From: Spirulina sp. DLM2.Bin59 | GTDB lineage: Bacteria; Cyanobacteriota; Cyanobacteriia; Cyanobacteriales; Spirulinaceae | Direction of reading: 5' to 3' | NCBI GenBank assembly: GCA_007693875.1 | Contig: RECT01000257.1 | Coordinates: 1-11,806, forward strand | Length of the DNA: 11,806 bases | In this document: piece by piece, positions 5,199 to 11,806 of the stretch | How positions within the stretch are numbered: the first letter of the stretch is position 1 | How the letters are laid out: each line of letters opens with the position of its first letter | Program-made: the position numbers and the translations under genes | The notes under the pieces: generated by a model | Told to the model about the DNA's origin: nothing | What the model saw: only the letters and a program-made list of their open reading frames with translations | The model's database searches: none

Positions 5199-5654
5199 TT
5201 ATCCCTGACGTTGGAGGATGGCCTCCATGGTGGTGACCAGTGCCGGGCCAACAAACGTGCCACCGGAAAACAGGTAGGTTTTTTCATCTAGACGATGGAG
5301 GGTTTCAAACCCGTTGCGCCGCTGACTTTGGCGATCATCTTCCGTGATCACTTGGTAGTGTTGCACAATGGAATCCGGCGCGATCCAGCCCTCTCCCTCT
5401 ACCCGACCTAGGGTGCTGTGTTGCAAACCAAAGTTGTAGAAGCGATCGCCCAAATCTAAACGGCCCCGATATTGTAAGGTAATTGGTGGATGCTCTCCCT
5501 GGGGAAATTCGAGGCGCGTCACCCAGGTAAACCAGCTTTGTTGACCCCAGGCAATCAGGGTTTTGCCTTCAATGGGCAAGGGTAAACCCTGGCGTTCTAA
5601 CCAATGACCTTTGAAGGTCCAGCGCCCTTCCTCGAGTAGAAAGGTGTGAGACAC
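5199..5654 (-). CDS. Conserved cyanobacterial protein of unknown function, 151 residues
   Basis: I do not recognise a named family, although the pattern FLLEEGRWTFKGHWLERQG near the start feels like a conserved cyanobacterial hypothetical. The sequence is rich in alternating hydrophobic and polar residues with many Trp, Tyr and Phe (W12, W18, W36, W41, W44, Y62, Y73, F75, W90). It shows short strands separated by turns such as YRGRLDLGD and EGEGWIAPDS. This suggests an all-beta barrel of about ten strands, possibly calycin-like, with a short helix at the end (TTMEAILQRQ). There is no signal peptide or membrane segment. The start is GTG at 5654. No ATG exists in frame before residue 143 and no Shine-Dalgarno is visible. 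It lies 24 bases after anmK, so translational coupling and co-transcription are likely, but a shared function is not shown. Confidence 0.8.
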   Translation of the reverse strand: MSHTFLLEEGRWTFKGHWLERQGLPLPIEGKTLIAWGQQSWFTWVTRLEFPQGEHPPITLQYRGRLDLGDRFYNFGLQHSTLGRVEGEGWIAPDSIVQHYQVITEDDRQSQRRNGFETLHRLDEKTYLFSGGTFVGPALVTTMEAILQRQG

Positions 5655-5678
5655 AGTGTAACAGCACAGATGAGGTTT

Positions 5679-6842
5679 TCAGGCTCTAGTATAACCCCCG
5701 TTTTGGCCAATCACGGGATGGATTTCCCCCAGGGGGATGGCTTGTTGGGCTCCGGTGACGGCTGGCACGTTGCCTGGCGCGTCCTGTAAGCGCCAATAGG
5801 CCAGGACGGCAAAGGCGATCGCCTCTTTAAAATCCGGGTCTAGGCCATAGTCTGCGGTGGTGGCCACCGTTGCCGGGGCTAAATGGTGGGCCAACCGCTC
5901 ACAGAGGTAAGTATTGCGACTGCCGCCCCCCGCTAGGAGTACCCGGGCGGGGGATTGGGGCAAACATTGGTGGTAGCTGTCGGCCACGGAAAAGGCGGTA
6001 AATTCCGTGAGGGTGGCCAGCCAATCGGCGGGACTGAGGCCGTAGGGTTGGGCCTCGCTGGCGCATTGGGCGAGATAGTCAGGGCTGAACAGTTCGCGGC
6101 CGGTGGATTTGGGGGGGGGTTCCCGGAAAAAGGGATGGTTGAGCCACTGTTTAATGAGAGGGAGGCAGGGCTGGCCCTGGGCGGCCCATTGGCCGCCGGG
6201 ATCGTAGGTTTGTTGCCCATGGGTGAGTTGGGCGATGGCCAAATCCAATAACACATTTCCCGGCCCCGTATCCCAGCCTAAAACCTGATCTTGCCAATCC
6301 GGTTGTTGACGGGGAGGCAAGTAGGTGACGTTGCCAATGCCGCCTAGGTTCTGGATACAGCGGGGTTCGGTGGGGTGGCTGAGGAGGGCTAAATCTAAAC
6401 GGGACACCAAGGGCGCACCCTGGCCGCCGGCCGCGAGGTCGGCCACCCGAAAGTTGTTCACTGTTGGGGTTTGGGTGAGGTGGGCCAACGTTGCCCCCCG
6501 GCCCAATTGGAGGCTATAGCCCAGATCCCCCGCTGGCGGACGGTGGTAGAGGGTTTGGCCGTGGGAGCCGATTAAATCCACCGGGCCGGTTTGGGCCGTT
6601 AAAACCGCGACGGCTTCGGCAAAGGCGCGGGCGATCGCCTCATCTAAAATGGCAAATTCCGCCAACGTCAAGGCCGCCCCCCCACAGAGGTCGAGAATTT
6701 GCGATCGCAACGCCGCCGGATAGGGCATAGTCAGCCCCGCCACCAATTCAACGGTAATGGCTAAATCTGTCCCCTCAATATCCACACAGGCCGCATCAAT
6801 GCCATCCACCGACGTGCCGCTAATTAAACCAATCACCCGCAT
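5679..6842 (-). CDS. anmK: Anhydro-N-acetylmuramic acid kinase
   Basis: The enzyme uses ATP to hydrolyse the 1,6-anhydro ring and phosphorylate anhydroMurNAc, giving MurNAc-6-phosphate in peptidoglycan recycling. All family blocks are present in the 387 residues: GLISGTSVDGIDAA (5-18, phosphate loop), IGSHGQTLYHRP (91-102), NNFRVADLAAGGQGAPL (129-145), QNLGGIGNVTYL (164-175), GWDTGPGN (189-196) with D191 matching the catalytic base known in the family, and LLAGGGSRNTYL (302-313). Length is normal (about 370-390). The ATG at 6842 is preferred over TTG at 6860 because the protein then opens directly with the first strand, MRVIGLISGT. The ribosome site is weak (GGAA, about 4 bases upstream). No MurQ etherase gene is in the window. 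It lies downstream of FKBP across a terminator-like hairpin and 24 bases before the 151-residue gene. Confidence 0.96.
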   Translation of the reverse strand: MRVIGLISGTSVDGIDAACVDIEGTDLAITVELVAGLTMPYPAALRSQILDLCGGAALTLAEFAILDEAIARAFAEAVAVLTAQTGPVDLIGSHGQTLYHRPPAGDLGYSLQLGRGATLAHLTQTPTVNNFRVADLAAGGQGAPLVSRLDLALLSHPTEPRCIQNLGGIGNVTYLPPRQQPDWQDQVLGWDTGPGNVLLDLAIAQLTHGQQTYDPGGQWAAQGQPCLPLIKQWLNHPFFREPPPKSTGRELFSPDYLAQCASEAQPYGLSPADWLATLTEFTAFSVADSYHQCLPQSPARVLLAGGGSRNTYLCERLAHHLAPATVATTADYGLDPDFKEAIAFAVLAYWRLQDAPGNVPAVTGAQQAIPLGEIHPVIGQNGGYTRA

Positions 6843-6874
6843 TGTTTCCGAGGTTCCCAAAATATTCTGATCCC

Positions 6875-6905
6875 AAAACCCCCCTTGCTCAGGGGGGCAG
6901 GGGGG
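6875..6905 (-). terminator. C6/G6 hairpin between FKBP and anmK, with a second G6 arm
   Basis: Read on the minus strand, CCCCCCT (6897-6891), a 5-base loop and AGGGGGG (6885-6879) make a perfect 7-bp stem followed by TTTT (6878-6875), a short intrinsic-terminator shape for FKBP. A second C6 run (6905-6900) just upstream can compete for the same G6 partner. Palindromic inserts of this composition are a common kind of dispersed intergenic repeat in cyanobacteria. It leaves anmK without an evident strong promoter, so readthrough is likely. Confidence 0.5.
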
Positions 6906-6908
6906 ATC

Positions 6909-7451
6909 CTAATTGATTTCTAACAATTCCACATCAAAAATCAGCGTTGCATTGGGAGGAATCACCCCCCCCGCACCGCGAGCACCATAGCCCAACTCCG
7001 CAGGAATGATCAACTTGCGCCGCTCCCGCAACTGCATCGACATCACCCCTTCATCCCAGCCCTTAATCACCTGACCCACGCCAATTTTGAAGGAAAAGGG
7101 CTGGCCGCGATCGCGGGAACTGTCGAACTTTTTGCCATCTTCAAGGGTTCCCGTGTAATGCACCACCACGGTTTTACCCCGCTCAGGGGTCGGCCCGTTC
7201 CCAGCCGCTAGGACTTCGTACTGCAAACCCGATTCCGTTGTCACAATCTCACTCACAGGGGTTGATTCCTCATCTAAATCTAAAGTTAGGGTGGGCGCTT
7301 CCGCCGCCACCGTCTCCGTCAGTGTATCAGGGGAGGAACCCGCTTCGGCGGCGATCGCCTCTGGCCCATTCCCCAACCCAAACACCAAGGAGGTGACGAG
7401 CACGAGGGCGCACACCGTCATAATCCCAAAACTAATCCAAATTTCACGCAT
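6909..7451 (-). CDS. FKBP-type peptidyl-prolyl cis-trans isomerase, exported or membrane-anchored
   Basis: It catalyses cis-trans isomerisation at Xaa-Pro bonds. Residues about 73-180 form one FKBP domain with every usual active-site position filled: Y99 (HYTGTL), F109 and D110 (FDSS), F119, V128-I129 and W132 (GQVIKGW), Y155 (GYGARG) and F172 (IFDVELLEI). Residues 8-27 are a hydrophobic segment after a short charged start, and an acidic Thr/Ala/Glu-rich linker (28-70) follows. This is the plan of a periplasmic or thylakoid-lumen FKBP. GLGNGPEAIAAEA offers possible cleavage near residues 35-37, but an uncleaved anchor cannot be excluded. The ATG at 7451 lies 12 bases after the stop of the phasin-like gene, indicating an operon. 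Confidence 0.94.
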   Translation of the reverse strand: MREIWISFGIMTVCALVLVTSLVFGLGNGPEAIAAEAGSSPDTLTETVAAEAPTLTLDLDEESTPVSEIVTTESGLQYEVLAAGNGPTPERGKTVVVHYTGTLEDGKKFDSSRDRGQPFSFKIGVGQVIKGWDEGVMSMQLRERRKLIIPAELGYGARGAGGVIPPNATLIFDVELLEIN

Positions 7452-7463
7452 AGTTTGAGTCCA

Positions 7464-7787
7464 TTAACGCCACAGTTTATTTTCTAAATCTCGCACTTGA
7501 TGCTCCAACCGGTCAATGCGACCCCGCAGTTCATCCACCTCCGACTGGCGAGCCACACCAAAATCCCGAAACAGATGGCGCATTTGCAACTGCATCCGCT
7601 CCTCAAGATTCCCCTGCTCCCCCTTCACCTTATCCACCACCTCATCAATGATGGCGCGGGCTTGCTCCGGCTCGATCTTACCCTCCCGGACTAATTGGTC
7701 CCCCACCTCCGTTAATTTCTCAGCCAAAAACGACGTAGTGCCCATCCCAATCGTGAACAGTTCTTGAATCCAGTTATTGTTATCCAT
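7464..7787 (-). CDS. Small coiled-coil protein, phasin-like family, 107 residues
   Basis: It is predicted almost entirely helical and soluble. Residues 84-105 form a clear coiled coil with hydrophobic residues at exact 3-4 spacing: V84, L87, I91, L94, V98, L101, L105. The N-terminal half (IGMGTTSFLAEKLTEV, then EGKIEPEQARAIIDEVV) resembles the proteins annotated as phasin family in cyanobacteria. True phasins coat polyhydroxyalkanoate granules, but the label is weak and no PHA gene is in the window. An oligomeric scaffold or partner-binding role is all that the sequence supports. The ATG at 7787 has no Shine-Dalgarno and the predicted leader is only about 10 bases. It is followed by FKBP after 12 bases. 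Confidence 0.85.
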   Translation of the reverse strand: MDNNNWIQELFTIGMGTTSFLAEKLTEVGDQLVREGKIEPEQARAIIDEVVDKVKGEQGNLEERMQLQMRHLFRDFGVARQSEVDELRGRIDRLEHQVRDLENKLWR

Positions 7788-7803
7788 CAGATTTAAGCTT
7801 GGA

Positions 7804-7833
7804 ACTATAGACCCGCTTCCATTGTCCTGTACA
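7804..7833 (-). promoter_or_regulatory. Promoter of the phasin-like/FKBP operon
   Basis: On the minus strand TGTACA (7833-7828, four of six bases of TTGACA), an 18-base spacer and TATAGT (7809-7804, five of six of TATAAT) make a sigma-70-type promoter. Transcription would begin near 7797, about 10 bases before the ATG. The -35 lies in the 10-bp palindrome CCTGTACAGG (7826-7835), a possible operator. Confidence 0.5.
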
Positions 7834-7899
7834 GGTTGCCAGACCTGCCACCTCTAGAGCCGTTTTCGGGCCGTAGATCCTCCCCCAGGCTGCCCTAGC

Positions 7900-10800
7900 T
7901 CAAAGCGAAGCCATGGGAACCGTAAAGGCAAATGTACTCCCTTCCCCCACCACCGTATCCACCCAAATCTCACCGCCATGCTGTTCAACCACTTGACGAC
8001 AGATGGCCAGCCCTAGACCTGTCCCACCAATTTGCCGGACATCAGAGCCATCCCCCTGGCGAAAGCGGTCGAAAATAATCGGGAGTTGGGCGGCGGGAAT
8101 ACCCCGGCCTTGATCCCTAACGCTGATGACCAGATGGCTGGTACTGTAGTGGCTCGCCGCTAGGTGAATGCTGGATTGGGGCGGCGAAAATTTAATCCCA
8201 TTATTGATCAGGTTGATCAGCACTTGGAGGAGATAGTCGCGATCGCCCCATAGCGTTAGGGGATCAGGGAAGGGAGCCATGGCGAGGGTAATATGCTGAT
8301 CCAGGGCCAAAATATTTTGGGAGGCGATCGCCTCCCGCAATAAACCTTCCACATCCCAAGCCTCCATCCGAAATTGAGATTGTTTCGCCTTGAGCCGTTG
8401 GAGATCAAGAATATCGTTCACCAAGCGATTAAGGCGATCGGTGTTACGCACCGCAATTTCTAGCATCTGTTGCCCCTGGGGGGTGAGTTGTCCCAATTTC
8501 CCCGTCAGCAGCAGTTTTAAAGAACCATGGAGAGAAGTCATCGGTGTACGCAATTCATGGCTAATCACGGAAATTAATTCATCCTTAATCCGCTCCATTT
8601 CCTTGCGATCGGTAATATCCATATGGGTTCCCGTAATCCGCAGCGGTTTACCCTGGGCATCGTAATCAAACACCTTGCCATGGGAAGCAATCCACACCCA
8701 ATGGCCATCACGATGGCGCATGCGGAATTCCGCTTGATAGACGGGCGTTTCCCCCGCAATATGGCGTTCTAACTGGTCAGTCATGATCGGTAGATCCTCC
8801 GGATGCACCAATTCCCGCCACCCCTCATCCGTATCAAAAGGATTCCCGATCTCATAGCCCAGCATTTGCCAATAACGCTGATTGTGAACGGCGGTATTCT
8901 GCTGAGGTTGACGATCCCACAACCCCAAACTACTCCCATCCACCGCCAGTTGCAGACGCTCCTCACTGCGGCGGCGTTCCTGTTCAGCAACGAGGCGCTC
9001 TAATTCTGCCCCCGCCCGCGTCGCAAAAATTTGCAAAATTAACAGCGGTAATTCTGGCTCATAGAGGGGTTTAGTATCCATAATCGCCAAGTGACCCAAA
9101 ACCTGATCATTGGCATCCTTTAAGGGCATACCAGCATAGCTAACGATGCGCTTGACTACGAAATAATCATCTTGGGGAAATGCAGTTTGTACCCGGTTAG
9201 GATAAACACAAACCTGCCCCCGGGCAACGAAAGCACAGGGAGTATGGGCCAGGTCATATTCAAAATCATTCTGAAAATCAGAGCCCTCCCAAATTGCCAA
9301 AGTTTGTGCCCGGGTGGGAGGCTGATCCACAGCAGCAGAAATCACTGCAAAACGCACATTTAAAACTGCCGCCAATTGTTTTGCAAGGGCACGGAAAAAA
9401 TCCTTACCAATTTTGGCGGCTGTATTTTTGAGCAACACCTGTAATGCCGCTTCGGTGAACTTGTGGGTGCTAATATCCTCAGCAATTCCCGTAATTCGAT
9501 AAATAACTCCTGCGACATTGCGAATCGGAAAGGCGCGATCGCGAATCCACCGCACCTCTCCACCAAGGCGAACAATTCGGTATTCTAGTTCACAGGCTTC
9601 CTGTTTTTGTTGAGCTAAAAAGACCTCAAACATGTCTTGATCCTCAGGATGAACCACCTGTTGATAGATGTGAGGATTTTGGTAGAGATCTGCACAGGAT
9701 TGCTGCCAAATTGTTTCATAGGCGGGGGAAACATAGAGGAACTGGCCAGAAATCGGATCAGCCATCCAAAACACACTTTGGATATTTTCTGCCAATTGAC
9801 GAAACCGGGCTTCACTTTCACTCAAGGCTGATTCAATTTTCTCCCGCTGCATCGCATTGGCGAAGATTTCCCCCACTAATTGCAGTAAGGCCACATCTTC
9901 CCCTTCCCAACTGCGCGGTTTTTGAATCGCATCTAACCCTAAGAAACCGATTAGTTCTCCTTGGGAAATAATCGGGACGGCAATGAGAGCGTGGATCTTT
10001 TGTTGTTGCCAGTGGGCCTGTTCGAGGGCGGCGGCGGTGGGGAGTTGGGCCACCGAGGGGACAGTAATGACCTCCAATTTTTGCAATTGGGCCATGAGCC
10101 AGGGTAAATCCGTGGTCGGGATCGCATCACAGAGCAGTTGGGGATGGTCGAGGTCTGGATTGAGCCAAACATGGCTATGCCTGAGTTTGAGCCCTTCCAG
10201 TTGACAAACGTAGCTACGATCCACCTGGGTAAATTCACCAATTTTTCCGAGGGCGGTCTCAATTTCGCGGTCAATATCAGCCCAATCGAGGTTAATGAAT
10301 TGGGTGGAAATTGTGGTGATTAATTGCTCAAGGGCGAAGCGATCATTGAGGTGATGCTCCACTGCTTTTTGATGGGTAATATCTAAAGCTGTGCCAAACA
10401 ACCGGGTGACTTGACCCCGATCATTGAGGATCGGCTGCCCCCGCACAAGGAGGTAACGCAACGTACCATCGGGGCAAATAATTCGATGGTCCAGTTCATA
10501 GCCTTTGCCATGGTTAATGGCGTTTTGAATCGTTGCCTCAACCATGGCGCGATCCTCGGGATGGATGGCATGGAAGTATTGACCCTGAAGCATCCCGGCG
10601 GCGGAATGGGTGAGGTGACTTTCCGGGTCATCAATTCCGGGAGAGAGGCCAAAAATTTCAAAGAGTTGCCGCGACCAAGTGGTGCGGCCGGTGATCAAAT
10701 CCAGTTCCCAATCTCCCACATTGGCCAGGGCTTGGGCGGCTTCGAGGCGTTGCTGGCTTTCCTGTTGGAGGATTTCTAGTTCTTTTTGAGCGGTAATATC

Positions 10801-11670
10801 ACGGGCGATCGCGTAGATCACCTGCGCTTCGGTATCACTGACGGCGTTCCATTCTAACCAGCGATAACTGTCGTCGGCACAGCGATAGCGGTTTTGCCAA
10901 GGGATGATGTTTTGCCCCGCCACCAGCATTGCTTGGGCTGCTTGGCTGTGGGCCCGATCATCCGGGTGGACAAAATCAAGGAAAGGCGATGTGGTTAAGG
11001 TGGCGGTGCTGTGGCCCGTCACCACTAGCCAAGCGGGGTTAACGGCTTGAAAGTAGCCATTAAAATCGGCAATGCAGCAGGGATGTGTGGATTGCAGAAA
11101 GAAGCGATCGCCAACGCCGAGGGCATGGGGCTCGGATTCGCTATAGAGTTGGGCCAATCGCAGGGTAATGGCTTGACTGGCCAATTGCAGGAGATTGATG
11201 ACTTCCTGATCCCACAACTGTTGCACCGGGTCAAGGGGGGCGACCTCTGTCCCTTGAACCACATGATCACACCGCAAATACCCTAGGCTTTGCCCCTGCA
11301 TTGTCAGAGGCAAGATTAAAGCATTCTGAAGGTTTGCCAATTGCACCGTGGGGGGTAAGGGGCCATCGATGCCAATCCCCAAGGCAGGGATGATGGAAAT
11401 TACCTTCCCCTGAGCCATTTTAATCTGCCAAGATTTGGGCCAGTGCTTGAGTGTCTCTTCCTGTGAAGATAAACGAGGACAAGGGGGAACCACCCACTGA
11501 TCTTGGAGCAGGAACCAAACCTCCTGATCTGCTGAGGTTAATCGATCAAACCAGCACACCCGCTCGACCCGGGCAATTTGCCCCAGTATGGGTAAAATTG
11601 CTGCTAAGCAATGGTCTAAATTGCTATCATCCAACAAAAGTTGTTGAATTTCCAAGAGGGCGTTGAGCAT
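7900..11670 (-). CDS. Multi-PAS/GAF hybrid-input sensor histidine kinase, cytoplasmic, 1256 residues
   Basis: This is a long soluble sensor kinase. Order by eye: GAF-like 1-175, PAS 187-300 (HPDDR at 235-239), PAS 308-436 (HPEDR at 370-374), GAF 445-612, PAS 618-740 (HPEDQ at 674-678), GAF 743-893, PAS 903-1025 (HPEDL at 956-960), HisKA about 1028-1095 with phospho-acceptor H1038 in SHELRTP, and HATPase to 1255. ATPase boxes: N (NLINNGIKFSPP, N1157), G1 (DQGRG, 1186-1190), F (IFDRF), G2 (GGTGLGL, 1215-1221). All catalytic residues are intact. Each PAS ends in a DIT/DIS motif. No Cys-His or DXCF-type chromophore site is seen in the GAF domains, so a bilin is unlikely. No transmembrane segment or receiver domain is present, and no response regulator gene lies nearby, so it is an orphan kinase. 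The ATG at 11670 is the first of the open frame. Ligand unknown. Confidence 0.93.
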   Translation of the reverse strand: MLNALLEIQQLLLDDSNLDHCLAAILPILGQIARVERVCWFDRLTSADQEVWFLLQDQWVVPPCPRLSSQEETLKHWPKSWQIKMAQGKVISIIPALGIGIDGPLPPTVQLANLQNALILPLTMQGQSLGYLRCDHVVQGTEVAPLDPVQQLWDQEVINLLQLASQAITLRLAQLYSESEPHALGVGDRFFLQSTHPCCIADFNGYFQAVNPAWLVVTGHSTATLTTSPFLDFVHPDDRAHSQAAQAMLVAGQNIIPWQNRYRCADDSYRWLEWNAVSDTEAQVIYAIARDITAQKELEILQQESQQRLEAAQALANVGDWELDLITGRTTWSRQLFEIFGLSPGIDDPESHLTHSAAGMLQGQYFHAIHPEDRAMVEATIQNAINHGKGYELDHRIICPDGTLRYLLVRGQPILNDRGQVTRLFGTALDITHQKAVEHHLNDRFALEQLITTISTQFINLDWADIDREIETALGKIGEFTQVDRSYVCQLEGLKLRHSHVWLNPDLDHPQLLCDAIPTTDLPWLMAQLQKLEVITVPSVAQLPTAAALEQAHWQQQKIHALIAVPIISQGELIGFLGLDAIQKPRSWEGEDVALLQLVGEIFANAMQREKIESALSESEARFRQLAENIQSVFWMADPISGQFLYVSPAYETIWQQSCADLYQNPHIYQQVVHPEDQDMFEVFLAQQKQEACELEYRIVRLGGEVRWIRDRAFPIRNVAGVIYRITGIAEDISTHKFTEAALQVLLKNTAAKIGKDFFRALAKQLAAVLNVRFAVISAAVDQPPTRAQTLAIWEGSDFQNDFEYDLAHTPCAFVARGQVCVYPNRVQTAFPQDDYFVVKRIVSYAGMPLKDANDQVLGHLAIMDTKPLYEPELPLLILQIFATRAGAELERLVAEQERRRSEERLQLAVDGSSLGLWDRQPQQNTAVHNQRYWQMLGYEIGNPFDTDEGWRELVHPEDLPIMTDQLERHIAGETPVYQAEFRMRHRDGHWVWIASHGKVFDYDAQGKPLRITGTHMDITDRKEMERIKDELISVISHELRTPMTSLHGSLKLLLTGKLGQLTPQGQQMLEIAVRNTDRLNRLVNDILDLQRLKAKQSQFRMEAWDVEGLLREAIASQNILALDQHITLAMAPFPDPLTLWGDRDYLLQVLINLINNGIKFSPPQSSIHLAASHYSTSHLVISVRDQGRGIPAAQLPIIFDRFRQGDGSDVRQIGGTGLGLAICRQVVEQHGGEIWVDTVVGEGSTFAFTVPMASL

Positions 11671-11772
11671 AACCGGGCCATTTTAACCTTGGTCGCATTC
11701 TAGTTTCCATTTTACGAAAATAGTGCGGGAGTCTGAAAGCCGCGTCAATTTATTGCGGGGATGAAAGACGAC
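11671..11772 (-). promoter_or_regulatory. Probable promoter region of the histidine kinase
   Basis: TAGAAT on the minus strand (11702-11697) is a good -10 and would give a leader of about 20 bases. No matching -35 is found at the right distance. A TTGACG further up (11748-11743) is followed only by weak hexamers (CACTAT, TATTTT). I could not decide between these. Confidence 0.3.
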
Positions 11773-11796
11773 AGGAGCGACTTTAGTCGCCCTCCT
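11773..11796. repeat. Imperfect palindromic hairpin at the right end
   Basis: GCGAC (11777-11781), TTTA, GTCGC (11786-11790) is a perfect 5-bp stem. AGGA (11773-11776) and TCCT (11793-11796) extend it across a 2-base bulge. It resembles the dispersed GCGACTAAAGTCGC-type hairpins found between genes in many cyanobacteria. It could be a terminator for a gene beyond the window or a mobile-like palindromic repeat. Confidence 0.45.
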
Positions 11797-11806
11797 TGGG
11801 CCAGTC

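Larger units (their letters stand above)
111..11111. repeat. Dispersed HIP1 octamers (GCGATCGC)
   Basis: I count 16 copies, starting at 111, 2074, 3441, 4205, 4942, 5442, 5815, 6631, 6701, 7107, 7351, 8239, 8324, 9535, 10805 and 11104. Fifteen lie inside genes and one (2074) between genes. This density, about one per 740 bp, is a hallmark of many cyanobacterial genomes. I may have missed a copy. The coordinates span the first to the last copy and do not mean the whole stretch is repeat. Confidence 0.9.

Noticed and set aside
9951..10274. Small open frames in other frames and on the opposite strand within the histidine kinase
   Set aside because: They are shadow frames of the long kinase gene, with Arg/Pro/Ser-rich translations and no ribosome sites.
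8900..11670. Bilin-binding (phytochrome or cyanobacteriochrome) GAF in the histidine kinase
   Set aside because: No Cys-His or DXCF-type chromophore motif is visible in any of the three GAF regions.
1..11806. Mobile element, CRISPR array, tRNA or defence system
   Set aside because: I found no transposase or terminal repeats, no regularly spaced repeats and no recognisable tRNA or defence genes. The region reads as ordinary chromosome.

Overview
The window comes from a cyanobacterium. Three independent signs agree. The octamer GCGATCGC (HIP1) appears about 16 times in 11.8 kb, where roughly 0.2 would be expected by chance. There is an nblA gene, which only makes sense in organisms with phycobilisomes. 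The other genes (solanesyl diphosphate synthase, RRM-type Rbp, tandem USP, soluble Ser/Thr kinase, PAS/GAF histidine kinase) are typical cyanobacterial chromosomal genes. I cannot name the genus. I see no insertion sequence, CRISPR array, tRNA, rRNA or phage gene. This looks like an ordinary chromosomal region, and I found no clear evidence of a new biological system.

Layout, left to right: (1) 1-963, minus: solanesyl diphosphate synthase (plastoquinone side chain), with its last residues cut off by the window edge. (2) 1238-1681, minus: RRM RNA-binding protein with a Lys/Pro/Thr-rich tail. (3) A 596-bp divergent intergenic region holding the rbp leader and a well-formed NtcA-type nblA promoter. 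(4) 2278-2460, plus: nblA. (5) 2682-3560, plus: tandem universal stress protein, convergent with the next block. (6) 3613-11670: six minus-strand genes. In transcription order they are a 1256-residue PAS/GAF histidine kinase, a small coiled-coil phasin-like protein, a membrane-anchored or exported FKBP isomerase, AnmK, a conserved 151-residue protein of unknown function, and a soluble Ser/Thr kinase with an unrecognised C-terminal domain. (7) 11671-11806: a promoter-like stretch and a hairpin repeat.

The minus-strand block is probably several transcription units. The phasin-like gene has its own promoter-like sequence and lies 12 bp before FKBP, so these two look like an operon. A C6/G6 hairpin with a short T run separates FKBP from anmK. 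AnmK and the 151-residue protein are 24 bp apart. The kinase has its own -10-like element and a leader hairpin.

The functional theme, as far as one exists, is acclimation and housekeeping: nitrogen-starvation bleaching (nblA), stress (USP), signalling (histidine kinase, Ser/Thr kinase), wall-sugar recycling (anmK), protein folding (FKBP) and photosynthetic quinone supply (sds). The most informative non-coding signal is the nblA promoter. It has GTA-N8-AAC, a 23-bp gap and a TAN3T -10 element, and a perfect 16-bp dyad sits between the NtcA-like box and the -10.
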